From: Sphingobacterium sp. UBA5670
GTDB taxonomy: Bacteria; Bacteroidota; Bacteroidia; Sphingobacteriales; Sphingobacteriaceae
Assembly: GCF_002420705.1 (NCBI RefSeq)
Contig: NZ_DIIM01000003.1
Coordinates: 79,835 to 143,834 of the forward strand
Reading direction: 5' to 3'
Length of the DNA stretch: 64,000 nt
This document shows positions 37,067-45,857 of this stretch, piece by piece (position 1 is the first letter of the stretch; each line of letters opens with the position of its first letter). The notes beneath the pieces were generated by a model. The model was not told where the DNA came from. It searched no databases and saw only the letters and a program-made list of their open reading frames with translations. Both the position numbers and the translations under genes were made by a program.

Positions 37067-38749
37067 ATGAAAAAATACATCTCCATAGCAACATTATCCG
37101 TAGCATTATTGCTTTCCGGATGCACCAAATTGGATCAAGAATTTTATAGTTCGGTCACACCGGACACTTTTTTCAAGAGTGAGAAAGATATTAAGGCGGC
37201 CCTGTTTAGACCATTTACCCATGCCAAATGGTATATGGGCGAAGATCGTTGGCGCCTACAGGAATATACAGCAGACAATTTTGCCATTACCACCAAGGGT
37301 CGGCATTGGTACAATGGCGGCGAGAATGAACGTTATCATTACCACCGTTGGACGGCAGATGACAGCTGGGTATGGGGAAGCTGGCGCGGAACCCTGATGG
37401 GAGTTGCCCTGGCACTTGATACCAAGAGCGACCTGAGCAAATTGGACTACGGCAAATTTGCACTGAGCGAAGAACGCAAAGCTGCAGACCTCGCCCAGCT
37501 GGATGCACTGATCGCTTATTTCTATTTGCGTGGATTGGACTATTTCGGCGGGATGCCCATTTTCGAATCCTTAGACCAGGAATCCCTACCGCGCAATACT
37601 GATCAGGAATTGTTTGCACATATCGAAAAGCTGCTCAAAGCCGCTATTGAAAATCTTCCGGCAAAGAAGGCGGGCGACAAGGAAGAAGGGGCTATCCGAA
37701 AAGCGGCAGCGGCAGCCATGCTGGCGCAGCTCTACTTCAATGCAGAAGCCTATATTGGCAAAGCGATGTATGCTGAAAGCCAAAAGCTAGCGCAGGATAT
37801 TGTCAATAAGGTTTATGGCGACTATGCCCTAGACACCAAGTGGAACGGCGTACATGGATTTAAAAACAATGAGTCGCCCGAGATTATCTGGTCTATGCCT
37901 TCCGAATTCAAGATGCTGGAGTACAATTGGTTTTATGCCGACTTCTACCATTACAACACCAAGCAGTTCTTTGCACAGGACATGGGCGGCAATAATGGGG
38001 CCCACCTGACGCCATCCAGGAAACCAAACGGCTCGCTCTATACTACAGACTTTAAGTTAGGTTCACCTTTTGAAACCTTCGACCAGGGTGATCTGCGCAA
38101 GGCACCTTACGTCTATCATAGTACAGACCAATACGAGGGTATGTTTATCGTAGGTCCGCATAAAACACCTAGCGGCGAGGCTATTCTTGGCGGTGAGGAA
38201 TATAAAGACAAGCCCCTGAACTTTGTCGACCAAGTGGGACGCTTTTCAGAAGTTGGATCAGGAAAAAAATATAGTTCCATAGACCAGCTGCCATCTAAAA
38301 TGTCTGAGGGAGAAGAAAACACAGGCGTACGGCTGGTGAAGGTACCGATCCCAAACCTGGCCAACAACACCTTACGCTGGGGAGCCGATATGCCTATTAT
38401 CCGCCTGGCAGAAGTTTACTATATGCTTGCCGAATGTGATTTCAGATTAGGCAACAAGGAAAAGGCTGCGGAACTGTTCAATACCGTTCGAAAGCGGAAC
38501 TTTGCAAATGCTGCCGATCCCAATCCCGTGACTAGCGCCAATATGGACAAGTACCGTATTCTGGATGAATGGAGCATCGAGTTTTTGGGGGAAGGCCGTC
38601 GACGTACGGACCTGATCCGATGGAAAGCTTTTACTACGGAAAAGTGGTGGGATCATAACCCGAGTACTTCCGCGCATCTGAACCGTTTCCCCGTACCTAA
38701 CCAAGCTATTGCCGGCAACAGCAGTCTGGCACAGAATCCGGGTTACTAA
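37067..38749 (+). CDS. SusD/RagB-family lipoprotein (operon 3)
   Basis: About 560 residues from ATG 37067 (an ATG at 37058 adds MTN). Lipoprotein signal LSVALLLSGC, then TKLDQEFYSS. Core motifs include ALIAYFYLRGLDYFGGMPIF and the C-terminal RagB-type segment ILDEWSIEFLGEGRRRTDLIR. Partner of the frameshifted SusC 17 bases upstream. Apparently intact, and so expressed, unless its transcript is affected by premature stop of SusC translation (polarity). A terminator follows 32 bases after the stop. Confidence 0.93.
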   Translation: MKKYISIATLSVALLLSGCTKLDQEFYSSVTPDTFFKSEKDIKAALFRPFTHAKWYMGEDRWRLQEYTADNFAITTKGRHWYNGGENERYHYHRWTADDSWVWGSWRGTLMGVALALDTKSDLSKLDYGKFALSEERKAADLAQLDALIAYFYLRGLDYFGGMPIFESLDQESLPRNTDQELFAHIEKLLKAAIENLPAKKAGDKEEGAIRKAAAAAMLAQLYFNAEAYIGKAMYAESQKLAQDIVNKVYGDYALDTKWNGVHGFKNNESPEIIWSMPSEFKMLEYNWFYADFYHYNTKQFFAQDMGGNNGAHLTPSRKPNGSLYTTDFKLGSPFETFDQGDLRKAPYVYHSTDQYEGMFIVGPHKTPSGEAILGGEEYKDKPLNFVDQVGRFSEVGSGKKYSSIDQLPSKMSEGEENTGVRLVKVPIPNLANNTLRWGADMPIIRLAEVYYMLAECDFRLGNKEKAAELFNTVRKRNFANAADPNPVTSANMDKYRILDEWSIEFLGEGRRRTDLIRWKAFTTEKWWDHNPSTSAHLNRFPVPNQAIAGNSSLAQNPGY

Positions 38750-38780
38750 AATTGCGGGGGTCATCTTAGTAAGGAAACAG

Positions 38781-38815
38781 AAAGCCAGCCTGCAACATGA
38801 AACAGGCTGGCTTTT
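38781..38815 (+). terminator. Intrinsic terminator of operon 3
   Basis: AAAGCCAGCCTG (38781-38792) pairs with CAGGCTGGCTTT (38803-38814), a 12-bp stem with a 10-base loop followed by a T run. Confidence 0.9.
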
Positions 38816-38923
38816 TTACCCGATCGTATCAACAGTTCAGGACATTTCCGTGTGTTTTGGCCATTCAGGTGATTCTGGAATTCCCAGCCCATAATAAAGG
38901 ATATCAGCTGAAAAAGTCAGTGA

Positions 38924-39856
38924 TTACAATTTTTCAATTTCTTCAATAGAAAGTCCGGTGATATCACGAATATCCTCCCTTTCAAACCCTTTGCTCAACA
39001 TCTTCCGAGCAGATTCAAAAGCTTTTTTACGTTCACCTTCAGCTAAACCTTCAGCCATGCCCTTAGCCATGCCTTCGGCTAAACCTTTAGCCTCCCCGGA
39101 CCTTAAAGCCGAATTAAAAACGCTTTCAGCATCTCTTTTATGTTTTAGACTTGATTCATATGACATGCGATCCTCCTCCGTTAATTTACCTATTTCTCCT
39201 ACTTCAAAGATAAGACCAAATATCCTTTTATCCAAAAACGAGGGCAACTTATCCATGGTGCTCAGATGTTTAAGCACATATAGCCATTGATCCATGATCG
39301 TGTGCAATTCTGCCGGCGTCTTATTGAACAGCGGCAGTGAAACCAGCTTATACCCCAACTTATCATAAAAAATTTCATGCGTAGACTTGTCACATAGGGC
39401 AACATCATAGAAATACGGGCGGTCCGTATGACGCATGGGAAGGGCATTAGCATCGCCATCAAGCTTAAATTCTAAAACACCAATAAAATAAACCTCTGGC
39501 AGACAGTAATCATTGCCTTTCTTTCCCTTGGGCAGCTGTTTATTGATCAGACGTGAAGTATAGTAAACAGCACGATCCCTAAAAAATTCCTGAAATAATT
39601 GCTGCATTTCGATGATAAATAACTCCCCATCACTGCCGATACAATGCAGATCGAAAACCACACGCCGCATATCTTCCTGATCACCATCATACTCTACCTT
39701 TTTGTAGAATAAATCAGCAATCACTTTCTCACCTTCAAATAAACTATTCAGGAATTCGATCAGCAGAATTTTATTTTCTTCCCGCCCAAAGTAAAGCTTC
39801 CAACCAAAATCGGTATTGGGATCAACATATTTCCCAATATATTTAAACTTAGCCAT
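38924..39856 (-). CDS. Rpn-family PD-(D/E)XK nuclease/putative transposase, second copy
   Basis: 310 residues from ATG 39856 (MAKFKYIGKYVDPNTDFG, the typical start of this Rpn subgroup; the frame is open to 39958 without support). Core: YFGREENKILLIEFLNSLF, then DLHCIGSDGELFIIEMQQ with the D and ExQ nuclease signature, and FYDVALCDKSTHE. The C-terminus has a tandem KGLAEGMAKGMAEGLAEGER repeat and the last 10 residues, GLSIEEIEKL, equal those of the Rpn protein at 9002 although the nuclease domains differ. A near-perfect promoter precedes it. It is isolated between a terminator and the 40-45 kb cassette. Confidence 0.88.
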   Translation of the reverse strand: MAKFKYIGKYVDPNTDFGWKLYFGREENKILLIEFLNSLFEGEKVIADLFYKKVEYDGDQEDMRRVVFDLHCIGSDGELFIIEMQQLFQEFFRDRAVYYTSRLINKQLPKGKKGNDYCLPEVYFIGVLEFKLDGDANALPMRHTDRPYFYDVALCDKSTHEIFYDKLGYKLVSLPLFNKTPAELHTIMDQWLYVLKHLSTMDKLPSFLDKRIFGLIFEVGEIGKLTEEDRMSYESSLKHKRDAESVFNSALRSGEAKGLAEGMAKGMAEGLAEGERKKAFESARKMLSKGFEREDIRDITGLSIEEIEKL

Positions 39857-39884
39857 AATCATTAAGTAACTGGTTATCAATAAG

Positions 39885-39916
39885 CAAATATAAATAAAAC
39901 TAAATATATTAGCAAA
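39885..39916 (-). promoter_or_regulatory. Promoter of the second Rpn gene (TTTG-N20-TATATTTG)
   Basis: On the minus strand, TTTG (plus-strand CAAA at 39913-39916) and TATATTTG (plus-strand 39885-39892) are separated by 20 bases, an exact Bacteroidota consensus. Transcription would start near 39878, giving a leader of about 22 nt that contains TAACCAGTT, a sequence also found in the leader of the first Rpn gene. Confidence 0.7.
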
Positions 39917-40111
39917 TAAAATATTTTTTGAGCAAAAGAGCAGCTGCTGACCGAACATCCTATCTATATCTATATTCCAAAAGAAAAGTTCAGATCCGAT
40001 GTCGGGTCCGGCGACTGTTTAGTATACGGGCCATTGATCAATATTATGTACATGGCCAGATTTCAAGTGAAACCCGGCCATGCACACAGCTTGATAAACA
40101 GCGCCTAAAAA

Positions 40112-40288
40112 TTATTTTTTACGCCATTTCCGCCGCAGGCAGCCCAACAGATGTCCCGTAGCGAAACTGACTATTGTACCTAGCATTGCCATCAGAATCG
40201 TTTGGATAATCTCGCCAAATGAGATGCTTGCCCATACAGAACAAAGTGTTCCGCCGAGCGCGGCAACACGCATGTCGTTAGCTTTCAT
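40112..40288 (-). CDS. 58-residue membrane protein
   Basis: ATG 40288 to TAA 40112. One or two hydrophobic segments (about residues 9-23 and 26-48, with IIQTILMAMLGTIVSFATG) and a strongly basic C-terminus (LRRKWRKK). Its start overlaps the end of the 78-residue gene by 11 bases, an overlap that supports translational coupling and hence that both are real. The size, membrane segments and charged tail resemble phage holins, but no family is recognised. Confidence 0.5.
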   Translation of the reverse strand: MKANDMRVAALGGTLCSVWASISFGEIIQTILMAMLGTIVSFATGHLLGCLRRKWRKK

Positions 40289-40514
40289 TGTCCGGTTTCC
40301 TCTCTCCCATTCCTTCAGTCAGATCAGCTGAATTTTTCGGCACATTAGGAGCCGGCGGCGGCGCATCTGATTTATCTTCATCCAATACACGTTGCAACAA
40401 GCCAACGCCGACGGCAATATATTTTAATACATTGACCACCTTGCCCGGCAATTTTATGGGTGCCAGCAGCAGCACTTGTAGCATAGCACTTACTTTGTTT
40501 ATCGTTTTTTTCAT
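40278..40514 (-). CDS. 78-residue small protein with an N-terminal hydrophobic segment
   Basis: ATG 40514. Residues ~8-45 are hydrophobic and amphipathic (SAMLQVLLLAPIKLPGKVVN, then VLKYIAVGVGLL), and the rest is a Pro/Asp-rich polar tail (DAPPPAPNVPKN). It overlaps the next gene by 11 bases and follows the DUF5675 gene by 82 bases. The pair may be membrane-active or an accessory to DUF5675. No family recognised. Confidence 0.5.
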   Translation of the reverse strand: MKKTINKVSAMLQVLLLAPIKLPGKVVNVLKYIAVGVGLLQRVLDEDKSDAPPPAPNVPKNSADLTEGMGERKPDNES

Positions 40515-40596
40515 TCGTTTAAAATTATTTATTCATTCAACAATTCACCCTTTAAAGCATTAATCACTAGAATTAGTCAAATTGACATTCCATTGA

Positions 40597-41001
40597 TCAG
40601 CTGATCTGGATAAACACTTCATCCCCCATATCCCAAAGACTATATACAAGCGCCTTGAGCTTTATCAATGCTTTTCGGCTTTCCGTACCCTTCCCTTCAC
40701 CTGTTATTGTTGTCACTGGCGCAATACAGCCCTGCAAATCCTGCAGCGCATCATTTGCTGCATGAAACATGATAGCTTCACGCCCCAGCACGTTGGTGAT
40801 GGCGATTTGTTCTCCATTTTTACTGAACTGATGTTTCTTGAGCCTGTAAGTACCTGCAGGAATACAGCTCAACCGGCGCAAATTGTTTCGATCTGGCAGC
40901 TCGATGGTATGACAGATCTTTTGGTTATTATAGTATAAAGTTCCATTGGTGCCCTGGGCTCCATAAGTCCGGTGCAGCCGCAAGGTATGTTTGATAGACA
41001 T
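40597..41001 (-). CDS. DUF5675-family protein
   Basis: 134 residues. Recognised from the N-terminal LRLHRTYGAQGTNGTLYYN, the CHTIELPDRNN segment, the CIPAGTYRL motif and a Cys-containing DLQGCIAPVTTITGEG stretch; DUF5675 proteins are phage-associated or prophage-derived in Bacteroidota and other groups. The function is not known; a small beta-structured, possibly cell-wall-active or tail-associated protein is possible. No signal peptide. It lies upstream of the two small membrane proteins on the same strand. Confidence 0.75.
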   Translation of the reverse strand: MSIKHTLRLHRTYGAQGTNGTLYYNNQKICHTIELPDRNNLRRLSCIPAGTYRLKKHQFSKNGEQIAITNVLGREAIMFHAANDALQDLQGCIAPVTTITGEGKGTESRKALIKLKALVYSLWDMGDEVFIQIS

Positions 41002-41183
41002 TTTTTTTATTTTTAGATAATTTTTGTTTGAAATAACTATTCCTTCAATACATTGCAGCGATTGAGCAGCAAAGCACCGTAGACTTTGGGTCGTAATCCC
41101 CGCTGTCTACGGTCTTTGCACGCAGGTGCCGATTTAGCGCCGCGCAGTATTATTGGCTCGTATTCTGCCAGTTTGCGCCAATT

Positions 41184-41942
41184 TTAAGGCACGTAGACCC
41201 GCTTAATAGTTAGGGCATTGTATTGCCCATTTGAAAGCGGATAATATGCCCCGTTGACCAACTGAAAGTATTCCATTCCTGCCAATAGCAATACTGATCT
41301 GTCCGAATCGGCCTGCAAATTGGCAACCAGCTGCAGATCCATCGGCGTATTTTCGCGCAACGAAATGTAGGAAGACCTATTTATAACAGGGCGCTGATCA
41401 CTGTCGTCGCCATTAAATTCTTGCAGCACGATCGTATAGCGCACATGTGTGGCCCCCTGTAGCTTAGCGATGTTGAGGTGCGGAATAAGTCCCATGCTTT
41501 CCAATATCCCATCACCGCTGACCCGGTCGTAATCCAGTGAAATCGGTACCAGGGAAATATCCCCTAGTTTTGTTCGGTCATTACATTCGAGATGCTGCAG
41601 CATGACTAAATTTTGGGGCGTCAGGACACGTTCGCCACGAGCACTTTTCGTATCGCTCTGAATCACTTTTAGAAACCTACTGGCCAGGCGTTGACTGAAT
41701 TTGCTATCCGAATTCTGGAACAGCACATCGCGCAGCAGATCCCTCAGTAGCTTACCATACTGCTGTGCACGCCCAAATTCGCTACCATTTTCACGGGTAC
41801 GGGCGAATGCAGGGTCGGTGGCGATCCGGTCGCCTGAGACGCCGGTTTTCATTCGAGCCTGAAAACCAATTGTTTTTGATTTAAAGAAGGAAAGGTCCCC
41901 GACGTTCCCTTCTAATTTGATTAAACTTACTTGTTTTGCCAT
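41184..41942 (-). CDS. 252-residue protein of unknown function
   Basis: Start ATG 41942 (MAKQVSLIKLEG); the frame upstream to 42212 is a non-coding extension. Residues ~1-110 have the pattern 'IKLEGNVGDLSFFKSK...GVSGDRIATDPAFARTRENGSEFG', which I remember from uncharacterised Bacteroidota proteins of this length, followed by basic helical segments and a beta-rich C-terminus (residues ~130-250). No signal peptide or membrane span. The first gene of a minus-strand unit with DUF5675 and two membrane proteins, 180 bases apart. Function unknown. Confidence 0.65.
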   Translation of the reverse strand: MAKQVSLIKLEGNVGDLSFFKSKTIGFQARMKTGVSGDRIATDPAFARTRENGSEFGRAQQYGKLLRDLLRDVLFQNSDSKFSQRLASRFLKVIQSDTKSARGERVLTPQNLVMLQHLECNDRTKLGDISLVPISLDYDRVSGDGILESMGLIPHLNIAKLQGATHVRYTIVLQEFNGDDSDQRPVINRSSYISLRENTPMDLQLVANLQADSDRSVLLLAGMEYFQLVNGAYYPLSNGQYNALTIKRVYVP

Positions 41943-42369
41943 GACATTATCTGATGTTGACAATACGAAGATGCATGATGTGCTAAAAAGGTCAGGAAGA
42001 AATGTCAATGGATGGAAAAAATGGCTAGAAAAAGGCATAAATGACAAAAAAAGGTTACCTTGAATCTTTTTACATGGCCTCCTGAAACCATGGAGAGGAA
42101 TCAGACCAATAGCCGCAGCCCTATTCAAAGTAGCCGTAAAGCATAGACCAAGCGTAGATAAACCGATACCAGAGATTTGATAAGCGCTATGGCGCCATAT
42201 ACCATTTTGCAATGAGCTAAGTGTGTAGCGAGTAGGTTATAAGCACGCATTTAACGCACTATTAGCACTGTATCTACGCTTAGGCAACGCCTGATCGATA
42301 CTTTATCTATGCCCTATCCTCTTACAATCCGCGTCTGATATGACTATTGGGGCTCCAAAAATCAGAAAA
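41943..42369. other. Intergenic region between the 252-residue gene and the HTH gene
   Basis: No ORF with protein-like character; the minus frame of the 252-residue gene is open here but its composition is unlike coding sequence. I find no clear repeats, promoter consensus or terminator. An ATG at 42340 in frame with the HTH gene is an alternative start for it. Confidence 0.4.
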
Positions 42370-42567
42370 ATGAAAAGAAACAATCGCATGTTGATCTACC
42401 CAAGGGAGGCGGCTCCCCTGCTGGGCAAATCCGAGCGGCAGTGTTACCGCCTTTTTGAAGATATCCGGGCAGCTTACAATCTGCCAGCAAAGACCGCTAT
42501 CCCCATAAAACTATTTGCCGAATATTTTTATCTGGATGCACAGCAGGTGCAGAGCAGCCTGATCTAA
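42370..42567 (+). CDS. Small helix-turn-helix protein
   Basis: 65 residues from ATG 42370 (ATG 42340 would add 10 residues). It starts MKRNNRMLIYPREAAPLLGK, then SERQCYRLFEDIRAAY, the pattern of small excisionase-like or 'helix-turn-helix domain' proteins that occur near mobile elements in Bacteroidota. Likely DNA binding. Convergent with the LytTR regulator 55 bases away. Confidence 0.65.
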   Translation: MKRNNRMLIYPREAAPLLGKSERQCYRLFEDIRAAYNLPAKTAIPIKLFAEYFYLDAQQVQSSLI

Positions 42568-42622
42568 CAGAAAATAGAATCAGCAGGAGAGGGCTGATTT
42601 TAGTTACCTGTCAAAGGACATA

Positions 42623-43849
42623 CTAGACAAGCGGTATAGATCCGGTGGGCACCGCCATAATTCTCCGCTGGTTAATGGCACTCTGCTCAGCCAGCCAGTT
42701 TTTCCATCCTGGCTGTTTTTTACGATACGATTCGCCGTATTCAATTTGTTCGCCATGGTGTAAAATCGTCAGTAAGGGTGTATTGGCTGCGAGCATCTCG
42801 TATTTTATTATTGCCTGTCCTGCAATCAGAAAATTGCGCGAAATAGGCTTGAGTGAGGGGAATGCCTTGAGCAGGTCGCTCAATGATTTCAAGCCCGGAT
42901 GATATTTGGTCCCATCCATTAGTACGATTTCCTGAAAGGAATCTTCTCCTTTACGGTGATGACCATAGCAATAGGCAATATCCCGTTCAAAAATAGCTAT
43001 TTCCATACCGTTAACCTTAAAGTGAAATACCGCATCTGACCGGCAATTGAGATTGGTCCCCATCTCACTGCCCTGATGATTCAATGCTTTTAGTTCTACT
43101 ATTTCCAGCTGTAGCTCCTGGTTACGTCCCTCGGCCTTTATGCGGGCCTTTGCCTCGAGGTTTCTTTCGGCTTCCAATTGCTGTCCAAGAAGTATCTGGC
43201 GCTTGTTTTCTTTCTTTAATTCGTCCAGCTGCATAGCGAGCCTATTTTTTGTTTCCAGCAGGCCATTAACTGTTTTATCGGCCGTGACGACCAGTTGTTT
43301 ATATTGTTGTGCATCAATTTCATAATGTGCTATTTCTGCCTTTAAAAATTCAACCTGCTGTACTAATTTTTCGTTATCGCTGGCTAATTGTTGCCTGATA
43401 TCCACCATCATTTTAAGTTCGTTCTGAAGTAAACGGTTGGCCAACCAGTAGTTCAATATGATCAATAGCAGGACCATGAACAGGATATCCCATTGGAAGC
43501 GGTCATCGTCGACGATGGATGCCGGATAAATGAATAATATTAATCCAAATGTAATAATAGCGGGCAGGACAACTCCTAAAAGGGTATGAATCAACGTGGC
43601 CCTGCCCGGCGAAAGTTTCCAAAAACGAGACACGAAAATCTGATACCCCACCCAAAACTCAAGGCATAGGATGATAAAGCCTATGCCCAATGTATTAGCG
43701 ATCACAGCCATCACATTAGGTTTAATAAGATAACCGAAGGACATATTGTCAAAAGGAAACAGTGCCACTGCTCCAGATGCGATCAGCAATAAACTGCACC
43801 ACCACAGCACCGGAAAAACTTTTATATAGGACTTAATAGAGGCATCCAT
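42623..43849 (-). CDS. Membrane-anchored LytTR-domain regulator
   Basis: 408 residues from ATG 43849. Four membrane segments in residues ~1-140, a long coiled coil (~145-255), and a C-terminal LytTR-like DNA-binding domain (~275-375: FKVNGMEIAIFERDIAYCYG, DGTKYHPGLKSLSDLL, PISRNFLIAGQAI). LytTR domains bind DNA directly; membrane anchoring implies regulation from the inner membrane. The LytTR match is by pattern and imperfect. It is convergent with the small HTH gene and divergent from the 126-residue/Crp-like pair 220 bases away, which it may control. Confidence 0.7.
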   Translation of the reverse strand: MDASIKSYIKVFPVLWWCSLLLIASGAVALFPFDNMSFGYLIKPNVMAVIANTLGIGFIILCLEFWVGYQIFVSRFWKLSPGRATLIHTLLGVVLPAIITFGLILFIYPASIVDDDRFQWDILFMVLLLIILNYWLANRLLQNELKMMVDIRQQLASDNEKLVQQVEFLKAEIAHYEIDAQQYKQLVVTADKTVNGLLETKNRLAMQLDELKKENKRQILLGQQLEAERNLEAKARIKAEGRNQELQLEIVELKALNHQGSEMGTNLNCRSDAVFHFKVNGMEIAIFERDIAYCYGHHRKGEDSFQEIVLMDGTKYHPGLKSLSDLLKAFPSLKPISRNFLIAGQAIIKYEMLAANTPLLTILHHGEQIEYGESYRKKQPGWKNWLAEQSAINQRRIMAVPTGSIPLV

Positions 43850-44068
43850 GGATAACAAAACAATTTAGTTAGACAGCACACACACATTAATTTACCATCA
43901 CTTTAAAGAACACAATATAACTATTAATAGTTCTTTATCCAAACCCGATTGGATGAAACATCGAGGGGATTAGATGGTAAAAAATCGCTCTTGGATTTTT
44001 TACTGCTAAAAAAAAGCCGTTAAAACATGGTTCAGGGCGTATATTGGGTGCTTTAAATTTATACAAGT

Positions 44069-44449
44069 ATGAAAAATCTACAATTTAGTTTCGATGGACC
44101 GGGTGTCCATGGCTGGCAAAATTATCTTTATGCGCAAGATACTATCGTGATCGAAGATGAAAGAATCTTTATCCAGACCAACTTATTGGACTGGCTTTCC
44201 GAGCGTTTTAAGCTGACAGCACCCCAATTGCAGTATGCAGTCGATTTAGGCAGCACTGCACAGGACTATTTTGCATCGCAGATAGCCGAAGCGATCACAT
44301 TACGCACGCCTATTGTGCTGGAACGCGAAGAAGCCCAAGAAGGTGGTGGCAATAGCAAGACCGGAAGTGTCACACAGGTCTTTATGCCAATGGGTGGCAG
44401 TCCGGTGATATATGGCCGGCAATTAATCATCAAGTTTAACTACAGTTAG
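44069..44449 (+). CDS. 126-residue protein of unknown function, first of a pair
   Basis: No signal peptide or membrane segment. The N-terminus reads LQFSFDGPGVHGWQNYLYAQ, the middle is helical (LLDWLSERFKLTAPQLQYAVD) and the end is beta-like (VIYGRQLIIKFNYS). I do not recognise a named family. It ends four bases before the Crp-like gene, so the two are an operon. Divergent from the LytTR gene. Confidence 0.6.
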   Translation: MKNLQFSFDGPGVHGWQNYLYAQDTIVIEDERIFIQTNLLDWLSERFKLTAPQLQYAVDLGSTAQDYFASQIAEAITLRTPIVLEREEAQEGGGNSKTGSVTQVFMPMGGSPVIYGRQLIIKFNYS

Positions 44450-44453
44450 GAAG

Positions 44454-45008
44454 ATGGAAAACCTAAATTATGAAAACCAGTTTTACGCCATTTTGGAAAA
44501 CACCGGCCCTTTGGGGCCGGCGCTCCGCCATGCACTCCGAAGCATTATACAGATCCAATCCATCAAGAAAGGAAAAATACTGAAGGCACAGCCTTTTGAT
44601 CTGCATATCATACTCGAGGGAATGATCATAAAACGCCGCGATTACACAGCCGGTAATGCTATTCGCTCGGAAGTCCTGGATTTCATCAGTTCAAATGAAG
44701 CGATCTATCATACACCCACCGAATATGACATTTATTTTCAAGCCGAACTGGACAGCATAGCCATTCTGATCCGTCAGCCCGATATTGTCAGTATTATTCA
44801 GCATCACCCTCGATTTTCCGAGCAACTGAATGCCTTTCTCTCCCATCTGCTATCGGAGCGCACATTTCGGGGCGGGCTGATCAACATGAGCTCAAAAGAA
44901 AAAAAAGAAGCATTCTGGCGTCATTATCCACTTGCGGCACGCTATTGCCGCATCAAAGATATCTGCTCCTTTTTGGGGATCAACCCCAATACCTATTCAG
45001 GCTTATAA
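44454..45008 (+). CDS. Crp/Fnr-like protein lacking a clear C-terminal HTH
   Basis: 184 residues. The N-terminal ~140 residues have the shape of a cyclic-nucleotide-binding cupin, with helix-strand pattern LRSIIQIQSIKKGKILKAQP and the later ILEGMIIKRRDY; the C-terminus has a short helical segment (AARYCRIKDICSFLGINPNT) that could be a reduced HTH ('IKDICSFLGINPNTYSGL'). The family call is moderate. Co-transcribed with the 126-residue gene; its target is unknown. Confidence 0.65.
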   Translation: MENLNYENQFYAILENTGPLGPALRHALRSIIQIQSIKKGKILKAQPFDLHIILEGMIIKRRDYTAGNAIRSEVLDFISSNEAIYHTPTEYDIYFQAELDSIAILIRQPDIVSIIQHHPRFSEQLNAFLSHLLSERTFRGGLINMSSKEKKEAFWRHYPLAARYCRIKDICSFLGINPNTYSGL

Positions 45009-45615
45009 GCCCAAAAGAAGGAAGTTAATTGAAAATTATAGAAATATGAGATCATTTTCTCATAAATATGAAATTTAAACAGCCGCTGAGCCTGCTAACT
45101 TTACTCAAAGTTGATCGTGCTGACAATTACGATGTCTCCTCTCCCGTCGGTGATTGAAAGATTGATCAACATCTGGTTTTAAAAGCATTATAACACCATT
45201 GGAATGGAACAAAATGTAAACTATGAAGCAGGCAAAGATAAACGGCAAAGGACAAGGTGACGGACATCGCTTGAAAGAATGCTCCAGCTGCTTCCAAATG
45301 AGCAACCAGCTGTGGGGCCATGCAGCTATGCTGCTAGCGGATGCCTATTACCTTGCGGAGGATCGCTGGATTCTGCCGCTCGGCTTTGCCTGCAAAGGCT
45401 TTACCGTCAAGCGGTACAGGCGTAAGCTTGCTGTATTCCCGCCCTGGCGGTAAGGAGATTAATGGTCTGACAGAATAAGGAGTCCCACCGTCAGATCAGA
45501 GAGTGCGCTATGGGCGGACTCGGGGCCAATGCGCTGTCCAACTTTTTGACCGATATTGACAGCGGCATTGTGATCAGTTCATAAATCTAAATTAGACAAT
45601 TTAAATCAGACAATT
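45009..45615 (+). other. Gap with possible gene remnants, including a 76-codon ORF
   Basis: No intact gene. The plus ORF 45223-45453 (76 codons, ATG) contains SNQLWGHAAMLLADAYYLAE-like protein-like sequence, and a separate open piece ends at 45585 (ANALSNFLTDIDSGIVISS-like). They are in the same direction as the flanking genes but broken, suggesting a decayed gene; no family recognised. A minus frame at 45105-45180 ends in a beta-like tail. Confidence 0.3.
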
Positions 45616-45834
45616 ATGGCATGGTTTCAATTAAACGATCCTATCAATCCCGGAGAACCTTCAAGTTACCAACCGGTGGGATCGCCAAGCTGTTCCGGAA
45701 ATAATCAGATCTGTGCAGTTCAGGCCAATAATGACGGTAGTGGTCATCCTGAAATCACGGAAGATCTGAGAAATGAGATGCTTACAGCACTCAACACCCG
45801 GACTTCTTCTACAAACGTTCAGTTGAAATCTTAA
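45616..45834 (+). CDS. 72-residue peptide with two cysteines, DUF6520-like
   Basis: ATG 45616. It has no signal peptide: MAWFQLNDPINPGEPSSYQP, then SPSCSGNNQICAVQANNDGS with two Cys seven residues apart, and a conserved-looking HPEITEDLRNEMLTALNTRT end. It resembles small Bacteroidota peptides annotated DUF6520 or unnamed; those usually have a signal peptide, so this one may be truncated or cytoplasmic. Followed 23 bases later by a terminator. Confidence 0.5.
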   Translation: MAWFQLNDPINPGEPSSYQPVGSPSCSGNNQICAVQANNDGSGHPEITEDLRNEMLTALNTRTSSTNVQLKS

Positions 45835-45857
45835 TGGAATGAAGCATTAAGCAGTTA

